Assembly (NCBI GenBank): GCA_015068035.1
Contig: SVLI01000005.1
Location: 62,001-126,000 of the forward strand
From: Oscillospiraceae bacterium
GTDB taxonomy: Bacteria; Bacillota; Clostridia; Oscillospirales; Oscillospiraceae
Length of the DNA stretch: 64,000 nucleotides
Direction of reading: 5' to 3'
The notes beneath the pieces are model-generated. The model ran no database searches and was not told where the DNA came from. It saw nothing but the letters and a program-made list of their open reading frames with translations. Below, in pieces: positions 1 through 8,353 of this stretch (positions are counted from its first letter, which is position 1; every line of letters starts with the position of its first letter). Made by a program: the position numbers and the translations under genes.

Positions 1-260
1 GCCGGGAGGTGAGCCGCGGGGCGCCCAATGCCGCCGAGCTGAGCATCCGCCGTGTGGTGGAGCTTGCGCTGGCGCAAAACAGCGCAAACGTCGTCCTTGC
101 CCACAACCATCCCAGCGGCTACGCCATCCCCTCGCAGGAGGACATCACAAGCACGCGTCTGATCGCGCACGCGCTGGAGATGGTGAATATCTGCCTGTTT
201 GACCATCTGGTCGTTTCGGGAAACGACTATGTTTCCATGCGCGATTCCATGCTGATCTGA
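1..260 (+). CDS. radC: RadC-family JAB/MPN domain protein, C-terminal part (partial)
   Basis: The window starts inside this gene, leaving about 85 C-terminal codons (first full codon at base 3, TGA at 258-260). The JAMM metal-binding signature HNHPSG lies near base 102, followed by PSQED, which supplies the conserved downstream Ser and Asp. RadC proteins are usually about 220-230 residues, so roughly the last 40 percent is visible. The family was named for DNA repair, but that role is disputed and its biochemical function is unknown. A strong intrinsic terminator follows at 314-347. Confidence 0.9.
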   Translation, partial: REVSRGAPNAAELSIRRVVELALAQNSANVVLAHNHPSGYAIPSQEDITSTRLIAHALEMVNICLFDHLVVSGNDYVSMRDSMLI

Positions 261-313
261 CGCGCGCGGGATCGAAATGAAATTGCCCGCAGCATTTCCT
301 GCAAATTATGCAA

Positions 314-347
314 GCCCCTCCTGTTTTGGGCAGGAGGGGCCCCTTTT
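314..347 (+). terminator. Intrinsic terminator after radC
   Basis: GCCCCTCCTG (314-323) pairs perfectly with CAGGAGGGGC (331-340) around a 7-nt loop, followed by CCCCTTTT. It lies 54 bases after the radC stop. Confidence 0.85.
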
Positions 348-529
348 ATGTAAACCATTTTGCTTATGCGAAAAATGCAAAAATTGCGTTACAGCGTTTG
401 CCAAAAATTACCAAAAACGCCGCAAAGCATTGAAAATAAAGGGAAAAATCGTTGTTGAAAAACCTGTTGGAAGTGTTGATAACTCTTTGAAATGTCGATT
501 GACGGCGTTTTTTATGTCACTGTATTTTG

Positions 530-764
530 CGCTGCAAAACGGGGAAAATCCGCGGCAGGATGCCCGAAATTCCGCTCTGTTTCGCTGTCAAGCTGGAATT
601 TATCACGAAAAAACTGCCGCCTTCCTATACAGAACAGAGAAAAAATTCCAAAGCCGTCGAAGCCTGCGAAAGCCGGTTTTGCAGCAATTCCTGAATGATT
701 ACTCTTTGTAATTTCGCGGAAAGACAACAGAAAAGCGGCGGGAGCGTTTTGCTCCCGCCGCTTT
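530..764 (+). ncRNA. Possible structured small RNA in a gene-free stretch
   Basis: Bases 261-788 hold no convincing gene; the longest open frame there has no homology I recognise. A plausible promoter (TTGACG 499-504, 18-nt spacer, TATTTT 523-528) is followed by sequence with long-range pairing: 531-540 with 676-685 (10 bp, GCTGCAAAAC with its complement) and 552-558 with 614-620 (7 bp). The unit ends at the hairpin at 732-764. Promoter, closing stem and terminator fit an sRNA of about 230 nt, possibly 6S-like, but no known family was recognised. Confidence 0.25.
732..764. terminator. Terminator hairpin, end of nucleoside transporter operon
   Basis: AAAGCGGCGGGAGC (732-745) and its perfect complement (751-764) form a 14-bp stem with a 5-nt loop. 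It lies just past the stop of the minus-strand permease gene (789). A T-rich tail is present on both sides, so it may act in both directions. Confidence 0.75.
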
Positions 765-788
765 GTTATGTTTTACGTTTTGTTTGCC

Positions 789-1787
789 CTATCGGTCCTC
801 GCGGAAATAGGCAAGCCCCAGACCCGCGGGCGGCTGATTTTCGCGCTTGTTGCGCATGCTGGAGATAATCAGCACGATGATGGTCACGAGATAGGGGAGC
901 ATTTTGTAAAGCTCCTTCATGGCAAGACCCGCCGTGCCGGTGGGGATGTAAAGATAAAGGATGTAAAGCCCGCCGAAGAGGATGGAGGCCAACACGCTGA
1001 CGTTGGGGCGCCAGATGGTGAAGATGACCAGCGCGATGGCCAGCCAGCCGCGGTCACCAAACGCGTCGTTGGACCAGATGCCGCAGGCATAGTCCATCAC
1101 GTAGTAAAGGCCGCCGAGGCCGGCGATCATGCAGCCGAGGCAGGTGGCGAGGTACTTATAGCGCGTGATGTTGATGCCGGCAGCGTCCGCCGTTGCGGGG
1201 TTCTCGCCCACGGCGCGCAGCTGCAGCCCCGTGCGCGTGCGGCGCAGGATGTAGGCGCTGACGAAGGCGATGAGAATCGCAAGATAGGCGAGAAAGCCGT
1301 AGCTCAGAAAAATCTTGCCGAACCAGCCGAGCTTGTCCGCGATGGCGAGGTGGCGGCTGAAAAATCCGCTCGTGGCGGAGAGGGCGATGGACGGCACGTC
1401 CAGACCGCTGATCTTGATCAGCGAGCCGCCGAAGAAGTTGCCGAAGCCCACGCCGAAGGTGGTCATCGCAAGACCGGTGACGTTCTGGTTGGCGCGGAGG
1501 GTTACGGTCAGGAAGCAGTAGAGCAGGCCCATCACCAGCGAACCGAGCAGGCAGCACAGCAGCGGGATGGCAAGGGCGAGAAAGCCGTTCATGTTCGCCG
1601 CGCCGCCGCAGGACTGTTCATAGAAGAACGCGCCGATGACGCCGCAGATGCCGCCGACGTACATCACGCCGGGGATTCCGAGGTTCAGGTTGCCGGATTT
1701 TTCCGTGAGCGTTTCGCCGATGCTGCCGAACAGCAGCGGAATGCTCTGCATTACGGCACGGGGGATGAAGGATACGATATCAAACAT
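789..1787 (-). CDS. BMP-type nucleoside ABC transporter, permease subunit 2
   Basis: A 332-residue polytopic membrane protein resembling NupQ/YufQ of the B. subtilis guanosine importer and other branched-chain-type permeases. The N-terminal region has the GSIGETLTEKSGNLNLG pattern typical of this subunit, followed by several hydrophobic segments. I chose the ATG at 1787 because AGGAGG lies just upstream (1796-1801 region); the upstream in-frame codons are not needed. It overlaps the end of permease 1 by 8 bases, which suggests translational coupling. It is the last gene of a four-gene operon (lipoprotein, ATPase, permease, permease). The exact nucleoside substrate cannot be told from sequence. 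Confidence 0.9.
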   Translation of the reverse strand: MFDIVSFIPRAVMQSIPLLFGSIGETLTEKSGNLNLGIPGVMYVGGICGVIGAFFYEQSCGGAANMNGFLALAIPLLCCLLGSLVMGLLYCFLTVTLRANQNVTGLAMTTFGVGFGNFFGGSLIKISGLDVPSIALSATSGFFSRHLAIADKLGWFGKIFLSYGFLAYLAILIAFVSAYILRRTRTGLQLRAVGENPATADAAGINITRYKYLATCLGCMIAGLGGLYYVMDYACGIWSNDAFGDRGWLAIALVIFTIWRPNVSVLASILFGGLYILYLYIPTGTAGLAMKELYKMLPYLVTIIVLIISSMRNKRENQPPAGLGLAYFREDR

Positions 1788-2886
1788 TCTCCTGCACCTC
1801 CTTTTCACGCTTGCGGAAGTTGAGCTTGTAGCTGATGAAGAACTCGCTGCCGATGATGAAGAAGAGGATCACGCCCGTGAGGATGTCACCGAAGGACTGG
1901 TTGAGTCCGAAAATCGTGGTGATCTCCTGCGCGCCGCGGTCAAGGAACACGAGCAGGAAGCTTGCAAAGATCATGAAGATGGGGTTGAATTTGGCCAGCC
2001 AGGCCACCATAACGCCGGTGAAGCCGCGTCCGCCCGCGATGGTGGTGGTCACGGTGTGGTCCGTGCCGCCGACGAGCAGCAGTCCCGCAACGCCGCACAG
2101 CGCGCCGGAGAGCAGCATCGTGCGGATGATGACCCGCTCTGTCTTGATGCCGACGTAGCGCGCGGTGCGCTCGCTCTCGCCGACGACGGAGATCTCATAG
2201 CCGTGCTTGGTGTAGTTGAGGTAGAAATACATCAAAACGCAGATCACAGCCACGATGAGGATGTTGAGCAGATATTTGTAGCTGCCGATCTGTGGCAGCC
2301 AGCCGGCCATGCTGTTTTGATGGATGATGCCGATCTTGCCCGAGCCCTTGGGCACTTCCCACACGATGACGAAGAAGGCCACGAGCTGCGTGGCAACGTA
2401 GTTCATCATCAGGGTGAAGAGCGTCTCGTTCGTGTTCCACTTTGCCTTGAAGATGGCGGGAATCACGCCCCAGATCGCGCCGGCGGCGATGGATGCGCCG
2501 ACCATGATGATGATCAGCAGCCAGTTGGGGATTTTTTCGCCGAGCAGAATCATGCAGGCCGCCGTTGCCAGCGCGCCGGCAAGCACCTGACCCTCGCCGC
2601 CGATGTTCCAAAAGCGCATCCGGAACGCGGGCGTGAGCGCCAGCGAGATGCACAGCAAAATCGCAATGTTCTGTCCCAGAATCCAGAGCTTGCGGGGCGT
2701 GCCGAAAGCGCCTTCGAGCATGGTGCCGTAAACGGCCAGGGGGTTGAGCCCCGTGAGCGCCGTTGTGATGATGGCGCACACGATCAGCGCGAGGATGATC
2801 GCCGCCGCGCGGATGCCCCAGGAGATATACCACGGCAGCGCCGCGCGCTTGGAGATGTGCATAAGCGGAGTTTTCTGTTTATTCAT
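1780..2886 (-). CDS. BMP-type nucleoside ABC transporter, permease subunit 1
   Basis: A 368-residue multi-spanning permease resembling NupP/YufP, with the conserved FWNIGGEGQVLAGA segment typical of BMP-system permeases. A GTG 12 bases upstream (2898) is also in frame, but it sits on the Shine-Dalgarno GGAGG (2898-2902). The ATG at 2886 with 11-nt spacing is therefore preferred. The 5' end overlaps the ATPase gene by 8 bases. It should form a heterodimeric channel with the following permease in the cytoplasmic membrane. Confidence 0.9.
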   Translation of the reverse strand: MNKQKTPLMHISKRAALPWYISWGIRAAAIILALIVCAIITTALTGLNPLAVYGTMLEGAFGTPRKLWILGQNIAILLCISLALTPAFRMRFWNIGGEGQVLAGALATAACMILLGEKIPNWLLIIIMVGASIAAGAIWGVIPAIFKAKWNTNETLFTLMMNYVATQLVAFFVIVWEVPKGSGKIGIIHQNSMAGWLPQIGSYKYLLNILIVAVICVLMYFYLNYTKHGYEISVVGESERTARYVGIKTERVIIRTMLLSGALCGVAGLLLVGGTDHTVTTTIAGGRGFTGVMVAWLAKFNPIFMIFASFLLVFLDRGAQEITTIFGLNQSFGDILTGVILFFIIGSEFFISYKLNFRKREKEVQENV

Positions 2887-4417
2887 CTTCTTCGCCACCT
2901 CCCAGTCGGGTCATCATCATGCCCACCTTGCGCTTGGTCGCGCCGCGTCCCGGAATGACGCCGCTGACCTTGCCGCCGCAGAGGACAAGAATTTTGTCGC
3001 ACAGCTCCAGCAGAACGTCCAGATCTTCGCCGACGTAGATGACGGCAACGCCGGCCGCCTTCTGCTGGTTGATGAGTTCATAAATGGTGTAGGAGCTGTT
3101 GATGTCCAGCCCGCGCACGGCGTAGGCGGTCAGCAGTACGCTCGGCGCGGAGGAGATCTCGCGTCCGACGAGCACCTTCTGCACGTTGCCGCCGGAGAGC
3201 CGGCGCACCGGTGTGCTGACGCTCGGCGTGCTCACGGAGAGATCGCTGACGATTTTTTCCGCCAGCGCGCGGGGACTCTTGCGGTCGGTGAACAGGCCCT
3301 TGCCGCGCCGGAAGGAGCGCAGCATCATGTTGTCGGAAAGGTCCATGCTGCCGACGAGACCCATGCCCAGCCGATCCTCCGGCACGAAGGAGAGCGCAAC
3401 GCCCATGTCCGCAATCGCCAGCGGATCCTTGCCGAGCAGCTCCTCGCGTGTGCCGTCGTCTTCAATGTAGCTGATGCTGCCGGATTCCACAACCTGCAGC
3501 CCCGCGATGGCCTCCAGCAGCTCTTTCTGTCCGCTGCCGGAGATGCCCGCAATGCCCATGATCTCGCCCGAACAGGCGGTGAAGGACACATCCTCCAACT
3601 TGAGCACACCGTCAATGCTGCGCACCGTGAGGTTTTTCACCTCGATGCGCGGCTTGGGGTCCACCGGCTCGGGGCGCTCGATGTTGAGCTCAACGGGATG
3701 GCCGACCATCATGTTGGTCATCTCCTGGGCATTGGTGTCCTTCGTGAGCATATCCCCAACGAAGTGCCCGTGCCGCAAAACGGCCACGCGGTCGGAAAGC
3801 GCCTCCACCTCATGCATCTTGTGCGTGATGATGACGATGGCCTTGCCGTCGTCACGCATGTTGCGCAGCACGGTGAAGAGCTTGTCCGTCTCCTGCGGGG
3901 TGAGCACCGCCGTCGGCTCGTCCAGAATCAGAATGTCCGCCCCGCGGTAGAGCACCTTGACGATCTCCACCGTCTGCTTCTGCGAAACGGTCATGTTATA
4001 GATCTTCTGCTTCGGGTCAAGCTCGAAGCCGTAGGCATCGCAGATGGCGCGGATCTTCTCGGCCGCAGCCTCCAGATTCAGCCGTCCCGCTTCCTTCAGC
4101 CCGAGCACGATGTTTTCCGTTGCCGTGAGCACGTCCACAAGCTTGAAATGCTGATGGATCATGCCGATGCCCAGGGCAAAGGCGTCCTTGGGAGAGCGGA
4201 TGGATGCCGGCCTGTCCCCGATGAGGATCTCGCCCTCGTCGGGATAATAGATGCCGGAGAGCATGTTCATCAGCGTGGTTTTGCCGCTGCCGTTTTCTCC
4301 CAGCAGCGCCAGAATCTCGCCCTTGTAAATATCCAGCCACACCTTGTCATTGGCCGTGACCGGACCGAAGCGCTTGGTGATGTTGCGCATTTTGACTGCG
4401 GCGGTCTTGTTGTCCAA
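2879..4417 (-). CDS. BMP-type nucleoside ABC transporter, double ATPase subunit
   Basis: 512 residues with two ABC domains in one chain, as in NupO/YufO and sugar-type importers. Domain 1 has a canonical Walker A (GENGSGKTT), a degenerate signature (VSQKQ) and Walker B ILILDEPTAVLTP. Domain 2 has the degenerate Walker A (GISGSGQKE) and a non-canonical Walker B region ending in RGLD, both usual for this family. The reading frame is open further upstream, but the extra residues are basic and low-complexity. TTG at 4417 follows a purine-rich AAAGGGGGGG and gives the family length of about 510 residues, so I chose it. It energises nucleoside uptake. Confidence 0.88.
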   Translation of the reverse strand: MDNKTAAVKMRNITKRFGPVTANDKVWLDIYKGEILALLGENGSGKTTLMNMLSGIYYPDEGEILIGDRPASIRSPKDAFALGIGMIHQHFKLVDVLTATENIVLGLKEAGRLNLEAAAEKIRAICDAYGFELDPKQKIYNMTVSQKQTVEIVKVLYRGADILILDEPTAVLTPQETDKLFTVLRNMRDDGKAIVIITHKMHEVEALSDRVAVLRHGHFVGDMLTKDTNAQEMTNMMVGHPVELNIERPEPVDPKPRIEVKNLTVRSIDGVLKLEDVSFTACSGEIMGIAGISGSGQKELLEAIAGLQVVESGSISYIEDDGTREELLGKDPLAIADMGVALSFVPEDRLGMGLVGSMDLSDNMMLRSFRRGKGLFTDRKSPRALAEKIVSDLSVSTPSVSTPVRRLSGGNVQKVLVGREISSAPSVLLTAYAVRGLDINSSYTIYELINQQKAAGVAVIYVGEDLDVLLELCDKILVLCGGKVSGVIPGRGATKRKVGMMMTRLGGGEEDE

Positions 4418-4540
4418 AAGAGCCCCCCCTTTATCTTCTGTGCGGGCCGCGCCCCGTTTCCCAAAAGCGGGAAGCTTGGGGCAAAACCCGGCTGCAGGGC
4501 GCGTGTTCACGCCCCGCTTCGCGTTTTCTTTTTGTTTTCC

Positions 4541-4583
4541 CAAAGGGCAGCGCAGCGGCTTTTCGTCGCTGCGCTGCCCTTTG
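4541..4583. other. Perfect 17-bp hairpin between lipoprotein and ATPase genes
   Basis: CAAAGGGCAGCGCAGCG (4541-4557) and its exact complement (4567-4583) flank a 9-nt loop. There is no clear T-tract, so it is not an ordinary terminator. Its place in the untranslated gap suggests mRNA processing or stabilisation. Confidence 0.55.
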
Positions 4584-4647
4584 GGCTGGGGCGGACGGCG
4601 CGTTTTCCAAACTATCGCGCAAGCCGTTCCCCAGTCCGGATAAACCG

Positions 4648-4694
4648 GAAAAAAGAACAGGCGCGGGAAGCCCCTTGCGTAAGGAGCTTCCCGC
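4648..4694 (-). terminator. Attenuating terminator behind the binding-protein gene
   Basis: A 14-bp stem with one mismatch (4663-4676 with 4681-4694) and a 4-nt loop is followed on the minus strand by GCCTGTTCTTTTTT. It sits between the lipoprotein gene and the ATPase gene, where a leaky terminator would leave the binding protein made in excess. Confidence 0.75.
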
Positions 4695-4709
4695 TTATTT
4701 TTTTACAGC

Positions 4710-5918
4710 TTAGAACGCGGTATCCAGGAAGTTGATGCCGTCGATCTGCAGATCGAAGTACGGCGCGGAGCGGAACTTGCTCTCCTGGAAGTGGCCGTCA
4801 CCGATGACCTCGGTGTCCTTCTCATAGTTGGCGTCGGTGTCGACGTCAGCCATGTAGCTGGTGAGCGCTTCGCCGCCAACGGTGAAGGTGGAGGTGTCGA
4901 AGACGTGGCGGGTGCCGGCGATCAGCTCTTCCTTGGCGGTCTCGATGGCCTCGGCAGTGCCTTCGGCGGCAACCTGCTCGTTGATGTCGGTCAGAACGAC
5001 GGACTTGGTGGCCATGGTGCCGGTCCAGTCAGCGTCGATCTTCTCGCCGTTCTTCACGGCGTTGATGGCATAAATGTAGTAGGGTGCCCAGTCGATGCGG
5101 GAGGACACGATGAAGGTGTTGGGGCAGGCAGTCTGCGTGGAGCCGTTGTAGGAGACGTTGGGAACGCCGGCGAGCTCGCAGGCAGTGGGAGCACCCATGG
5201 AGTCAGCGTGCTGGCTGATGAGCTTGCAGCCGCCTTCGATGAGCTTGTTGGCAGCTTCCTTCTCGGCGGTCTCATCGTACCAGGAGCCGGTGAAGGTAAC
5301 ATCCATCGTCACGCTGGGGCAGGCAGACTTGGCGCCCAGATAGAAGCTGGTCAGACCGGAAATAACCTCGGCGTAGGTGTAAGCGCCGACGTAGCCCATC
5401 TTGGCCTCGTCCGCGGTGAACTCACCGGCGTCGATCATCTCGTTGAGCTTCATGCCCGCGGCGACGCCGGCGAGGTAGCGGCCCTGATAGATGGCGGCGA
5501 AAGCGTTGTGGTAGTTGTCAAGATTCTCGGTGTGCGCCTTGGTGCCGGTGGAGTGGCAGAACTGCACATCGGGGAATTCCTTGGCGGCCTGGATCATGAA
5601 GTCCTCATGGCCGAAGGAGTCGGCAAAGATGATGCTGCAGCCGGCGTCTGCGAGCTCGCAGGCGGCGTCGTAGCACTCCTGGCCCTCGGGAACGTTGGTG
5701 CGGAAGAAGCGGTTCTCCTCGGGGATGTCGAGTCCGTCGCAGGCAGCCTTGGCGCCGTTCATGAAGTTAAGGTCATAGGTGGAGTTTTCGTCGTGCAGGA
5801 AGATGAAGCCAACCTTGATGTCAGCGGCCTCGTTGTCTTTGCCCTCACTGCCGCCGCAGCCCGCGAACAGGCCGACGCACAGCAGCAGGACCAGAGCAAG
5901 TGCGATGATTCTCTTCAT
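4710..5918 (-). CDS. BMP-family nucleoside-binding lipoprotein
   Basis: 402 residues starting with a lipoprotein signal peptide (lipobox LFAGC, lipid-anchored Cys about residue 20) and a Gly/Ser/Glu linker, then a Bmp/PnrA-like periplasmic-binding fold. It would capture purine or pyrimidine nucleosides outside the membrane and deliver them to the downstream permeases. The ATG at 5918 has GGAGG about 11 bases upstream. It is the first gene of the operon, and the neighbouring xpt gene supports a purine-salvage role. Possible promoter elements and a dyad lie just upstream. Confidence 0.9.
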   Translation of the reverse strand: MKRIIALALVLLLCVGLFAGCGGSEGKDNEAADIKVGFIFLHDENSTYDLNFMNGAKAACDGLDIPEENRFFRTNVPEGQECYDAACELADAGCSIIFADSFGHEDFMIQAAKEFPDVQFCHSTGTKAHTENLDNYHNAFAAIYQGRYLAGVAAGMKLNEMIDAGEFTADEAKMGYVGAYTYAEVISGLTSFYLGAKSACPSVTMDVTFTGSWYDETAEKEAANKLIEGGCKLISQHADSMGAPTACELAGVPNVSYNGSTQTACPNTFIVSSRIDWAPYYIYAINAVKNGEKIDADWTGTMATKSVVLTDINEQVAAEGTAEAIETAKEELIAGTRHVFDTSTFTVGGEALTSYMADVDTDANYEKDTEVIGDGHFQESKFRSAPYFDLQIDGINFLDTAF

Positions 5919-5954
5919 TTCTCTTGTGTCCTCCCAAAAAAATATTTTGATAAT

Positions 5955-5986
5955 TTTATAAGCACCGTTTATGCGGTGTTATACAA
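5955..5986 (-). promoter_or_regulatory. Possible promoter and dyad operator of the nucleoside transporter operon
   Basis: On the minus strand TTGTAT (5981-5986) and TATAAA (5955-5960) flank an inverted repeat at 5961-5980 (ACACCG and CGGTG arms). The 20-nt spacer is longer than usual, so either the promoter is activator-dependent or the -10/-35 assignment is wrong. No PurR box or purine riboswitch was recognised. Confidence 0.3.
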
Positions 5987-6023
5987 AAGGAATGCTTTGC
6001 CCGGACTCCCGCGCCCGAAGTCA

Positions 6024-6091
6024 AACGCTGCCGGGCTCAAATGTGTCCGGAATTAAAGCGCTGCCGGCGTCAAACACGCTGCCGGGCTCAA
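6024..6091. repeat. Three imperfect 16-bp direct repeats
   Basis: ACGCTGCCGGGCTCAA occurs at 6025-6040 and 6076-6091, with a variant (GCGCTGCCGGCGTCAA) at 6058-6073. They lie in the gap between the transporter operon and xpt. Function unknown. Confidence 0.6.
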
Positions 6092-6121
6092 GCGCCGCCG
6101 GAGATCCATCTCCCCCGGACC

Positions 6122-6697
6122 TTAGGCCTCACCGAAAAACAGCTCCGTATCGGTCATGCGCTCCACAATGGCCAGCGACTCCACGCGCACGCCCATCTCG
6201 CGCAGCTGGTCGCCGCCGCCCTGAAAGCGCTTTTCAATCGCGCAGCTCGCGCCGCAAAGCGTGGCGCCTGCCTGCTCCACCAGACGGATCAGCCCGAACA
6301 GGGCGTTGCCGCTGGCGAGGAAATCGTCCACCAGCAGAACCCGATCCTCCGCGCGCAGATATTCCCGGCTCACGACCATGTCGTAATCGTTGCCGTGGGT
6401 GAAGGAATGCACGGGCGTTGAATACACCGAGCCGTCCACGTTGCTGGTTTTGTGCTTCTTGGCGAAGACCATCGGCACACCAAGCTCCATCGCCGCGGCG
6501 CAGGCAAGCGCGATGCCGCTGGCCTCGACCGTGAGGATCTTGTTCACGCCGCAGTCGGCAAAAAGTCTTGCAACCTCACGCCCCATCTCGCGCAGAAGCG
6601 CGGGATCGATCTGTTGGTTGAGAAAGCTGCCCACCATCAATACGCCGCCGGGCAGCACCCGGGCGTCCTGCAATATGCGATCTTCCAACAGCTTCAT
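6122..6697 (-). CDS. xpt: Xanthine phosphoribosyltransferase
   Basis: 191 residues, close to the 194 of B. subtilis Xpt. It converts xanthine and PRPP to XMP in purine salvage. The PRPP-binding loop VLLVDDFLASGNA is at residues 120-132 and the FAKKHKTSN segment typical of Xpt at about 78-86. The ATG at 6697 has GGAGG 10 bases upstream; the longer open frame is not supported. It lies beside a nucleoside importer on the same strand but is separately transcribed, apparently from the promoter near 6944-6970. No guanine riboswitch, common ahead of xpt, was found. Confidence 0.92.
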   Translation of the reverse strand: MKLLEDRILQDARVLPGGVLMVGSFLNQQIDPALLREMGREVARLFADCGVNKILTVEASGIALACAAAMELGVPMVFAKKHKTSNVDGSVYSTPVHSFTHGNDYDMVVSREYLRAEDRVLLVDDFLASGNALFGLIRLVEQAGATLCGASCAIEKRFQGGGDQLREMGVRVESLAIVERMTDTELFFGEA

Positions 6698-6943
6698 GGC
6701 CACTATCCCTCCAAATGCGGGAAACGCACGCGTTTTCCCGGTGCTGCGCTGCATGATCAGATGCACGCGTTTCCTCCGCGCGCGGGGCGCAAAAAAGAAA
6801 CGAAGTCCGCACAAAAACCCGCCCCCCGCGCACAGCGGCGCGGCGCACGGTTCTCTCTAAAGAAAAAAACGGATCTCCGTCATCCTTATTCACAAAAACA
6901 ATGATCGCTTTTGGAAATGACAGAACCCGTCTAACAGCTACAG

Positions 6944-6970
6944 TTTATATGAAGTCTCGACAATTTTCAA
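6944..6970 (-). promoter_or_regulatory. Candidate xpt promoter within a 370-bp gap
   Basis: TTGAAA (6965-6970) and TATAAA (6944-6949) on the minus strand with a short 15-nt spacer. The rest of 6698-7030 holds no gene. It yields a leader of about 240 nt with no structure I could assign to a known riboswitch. Confidence 0.3.
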
Positions 6971-7030
6971 GCCCCAAAGGGTAAAATTTATGCGGACTTA
7001 ATTTGGGAAATTCGGCATTTGCACCAAAAG

Positions 7031-7058
7031 GGAAACGGCCGGCTTTTTCAGCCGGCCG
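7031..7058 (-). terminator. Terminator of rodA
   Basis: CGGCCGGCT (7036-7044) and AGCCGGCCG (7050-7058) form a 9-bp stem with a 5-nt loop, then TTTCCCTTTT on the minus strand, just after the rodA stop. Confidence 0.8.
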
Positions 7059-7067
7059 CAGACATGA

Positions 7068-8228
7068 TTATATACCTCCGCTATAACGTCGGAACCGTTC
7101 CGGCTTGGCTCGGTATTTCACGCTCGACACCATGCCCATCGCGGCAAACAGCGCGAGGGTGGAGCTGCCGCCGTAGCTGAAGAAGGGCAGCGTGATGCCG
7201 ATGACGGGCGCAATGCCCATGCACATGCCGGTGTTCAAAAAGGTCTGGAAAAAGATACTCGCGGCAACGCCGGTGCAAACGAGCAGACTCATGGTGTTTT
7301 TGCTCTTGATGCCGATGTAAATGCAGCGCACGAGGATGAGCATCAGCAGCAGAATGCAGATCAGGCAGCCGATCATGCCCAGCTCCTCACCGATGACGGC
7401 GAAGATAAAGTCCGTATGCTTGGCGGGCAGGGAAGAGCTTTGCGTCTGTGGACCCTGGCCAAGCCCCGTGCCTGTCAGCTGGCCGGAAGCCAGCGCCAGT
7501 TTGGACTGGTTAGGCTGCCAGGTGATGCCGTAGCCGGTGGGATCCACCACGTCGGGGATGTAGGGCGCGAGGATGCGGTCTTTCTGATACTGCTTGAGCA
7601 CCTTCGACCACACGATAGGCATCACGGCCGCGATGCCTGCCGCGCCGATGAGGAACCAATAGACCTTCAGCCCCGAAACAAAGAGCATCGTGATGAAGAT
7701 GAACAGATACACCAGCGCAGAGCCGAGGTCGCGCGAAGCCCAGATCAGCAGTCCCGTCGGCAGCAGGAAATGCACAAAAAGCTGCCCCACGGAGATCACG
7801 GAGTCCAGCCGCTTGAATTCCTTGAGATAGCTCATGTGCTTGGCCATGACGAGGATGAACAGAACCTTGACGATCTCGGCCGGCTGGATGCCGATGCCGA
7901 AAAAGCGCAGCCATGCGCGGTTACCGGTGTCGTCCTCGTAGCCGAGCGGGGTGCGCAGCAGGAGGATCAGCACGGCGGAGAAGATATAAAGGATGGCCCA
8001 TTTGTCGGCCAGAACGTCCACGTCCAGCACCGTGAAGAGCACGAACACCGCAATGCCCAGCAGGAACGCGCCCGTCTGCACCGCGACGAAGGAGCCCGAG
8101 TCATAGGTCTTTGTCGCGCTGGAGATGACGATCAGCCCGAAGATGGAGGCCGCACAGCACAGCAGCAGCAGAATAAGATCCGCCCTGCGCAGGAAATCCA
8201 GGGCGTAGGCTCCGACTTTTTTCAGCAT
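7068..8228 (-). CDS. rodA: RodA/FtsW-family peptidoglycan glycosyltransferase
   Basis: 386 residues with about ten membrane segments, a SEDS-family peptidoglycan polymerase acting with a class B penicillin-binding protein in wall elongation. SEDS motifs are visible: the QPAEIVKVLFIL segment, RDLGSALVYL, the KHTDFIFAVIGEELG loop carrying the essential Asp, and the C-terminal LPFFSYGGSS motif. The ATG at 8228 follows AAGGGGG; the open frame extends upstream without coding support. FtsW and SpoVE share these motifs; the lack of an adjacent division cluster and the TPLGYEDDTGNRAWL loop favour RodA. Confidence 0.85.
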   Translation of the reverse strand: MLKKVGAYALDFLRRADLILLLLCCAASIFGLIVISSATKTYDSGSFVAVQTGAFLLGIAVFVLFTVLDVDVLADKWAILYIFSAVLILLLRTPLGYEDDTGNRAWLRFFGIGIQPAEIVKVLFILVMAKHMSYLKEFKRLDSVISVGQLFVHFLLPTGLLIWASRDLGSALVYLFIFITMLFVSGLKVYWFLIGAAGIAAVMPIVWSKVLKQYQKDRILAPYIPDVVDPTGYGITWQPNQSKLALASGQLTGTGLGQGPQTQSSSLPAKHTDFIFAVIGEELGMIGCLICILLLMLILVRCIYIGIKSKNTMSLLVCTGVAASIFFQTFLNTGMCMGIAPVIGITLPFFSYGGSSTLALFAAMGMVSSVKYRAKPERFRRYSGGI

Positions 8229-8304
8229 ATGCGCGTCCCCCTTTCTGAAAAACAGGATAAGGCCGGAAAGCATCCGATTTGCAGCAATTCCGGAAAGCGA
8301 ATTT

Positions 8305-8333
8305 ATATTATCATAAAGAAATCCTTTACGCAA
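8305..8333 (-). promoter_or_regulatory. Promoter for rodA
   Basis: Minus-strand TTGCGT (8328-8333), 17-nt spacer, TAATAT (8305-8310). Its -35 overlaps the -35 of the divergent tsaE promoter, so the two should compete for RNA polymerase. Confidence 0.5.
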
Positions 8334-8353
8334 TCCTATTTTTGTTGTATAAT
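8325..8353 (+). promoter_or_regulatory. Promoter for tsaE-tsaB-upp
   Basis: TTTACG (8325-8330), 17-nt spacer, perfect -10 TATAAT (8348-8353). Overlaps the divergent rodA promoter. Confidence 0.6.

Noticed and set aside
420-500. Replication-origin-like sequence (GTTGAAAAACC, GTTGATAAC)
   Set aside because: No cluster of consensus DnaA boxes and no dnaA/dnaN nearby.
277-711. 144-codon open frame after radC
   Set aside because: Spans the radC terminator, has no ribosome site and shows no recognisable protein pattern.
768-4735. Long plus-strand frames opposite the nucleoside transporter operon
   Set aside because: Shadow frames created by GC-rich codon use; no family motifs and the minus-strand genes are clear.
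6930-6960. Purine riboswitch-like words (TTCATATAA...GTTCTGTC on the minus strand) ahead of xpt
   Set aside because: No P1 partner strand, no P2/P3 loop-loop pairing and no downstream terminator; TATAAA reads better as a -10 element.
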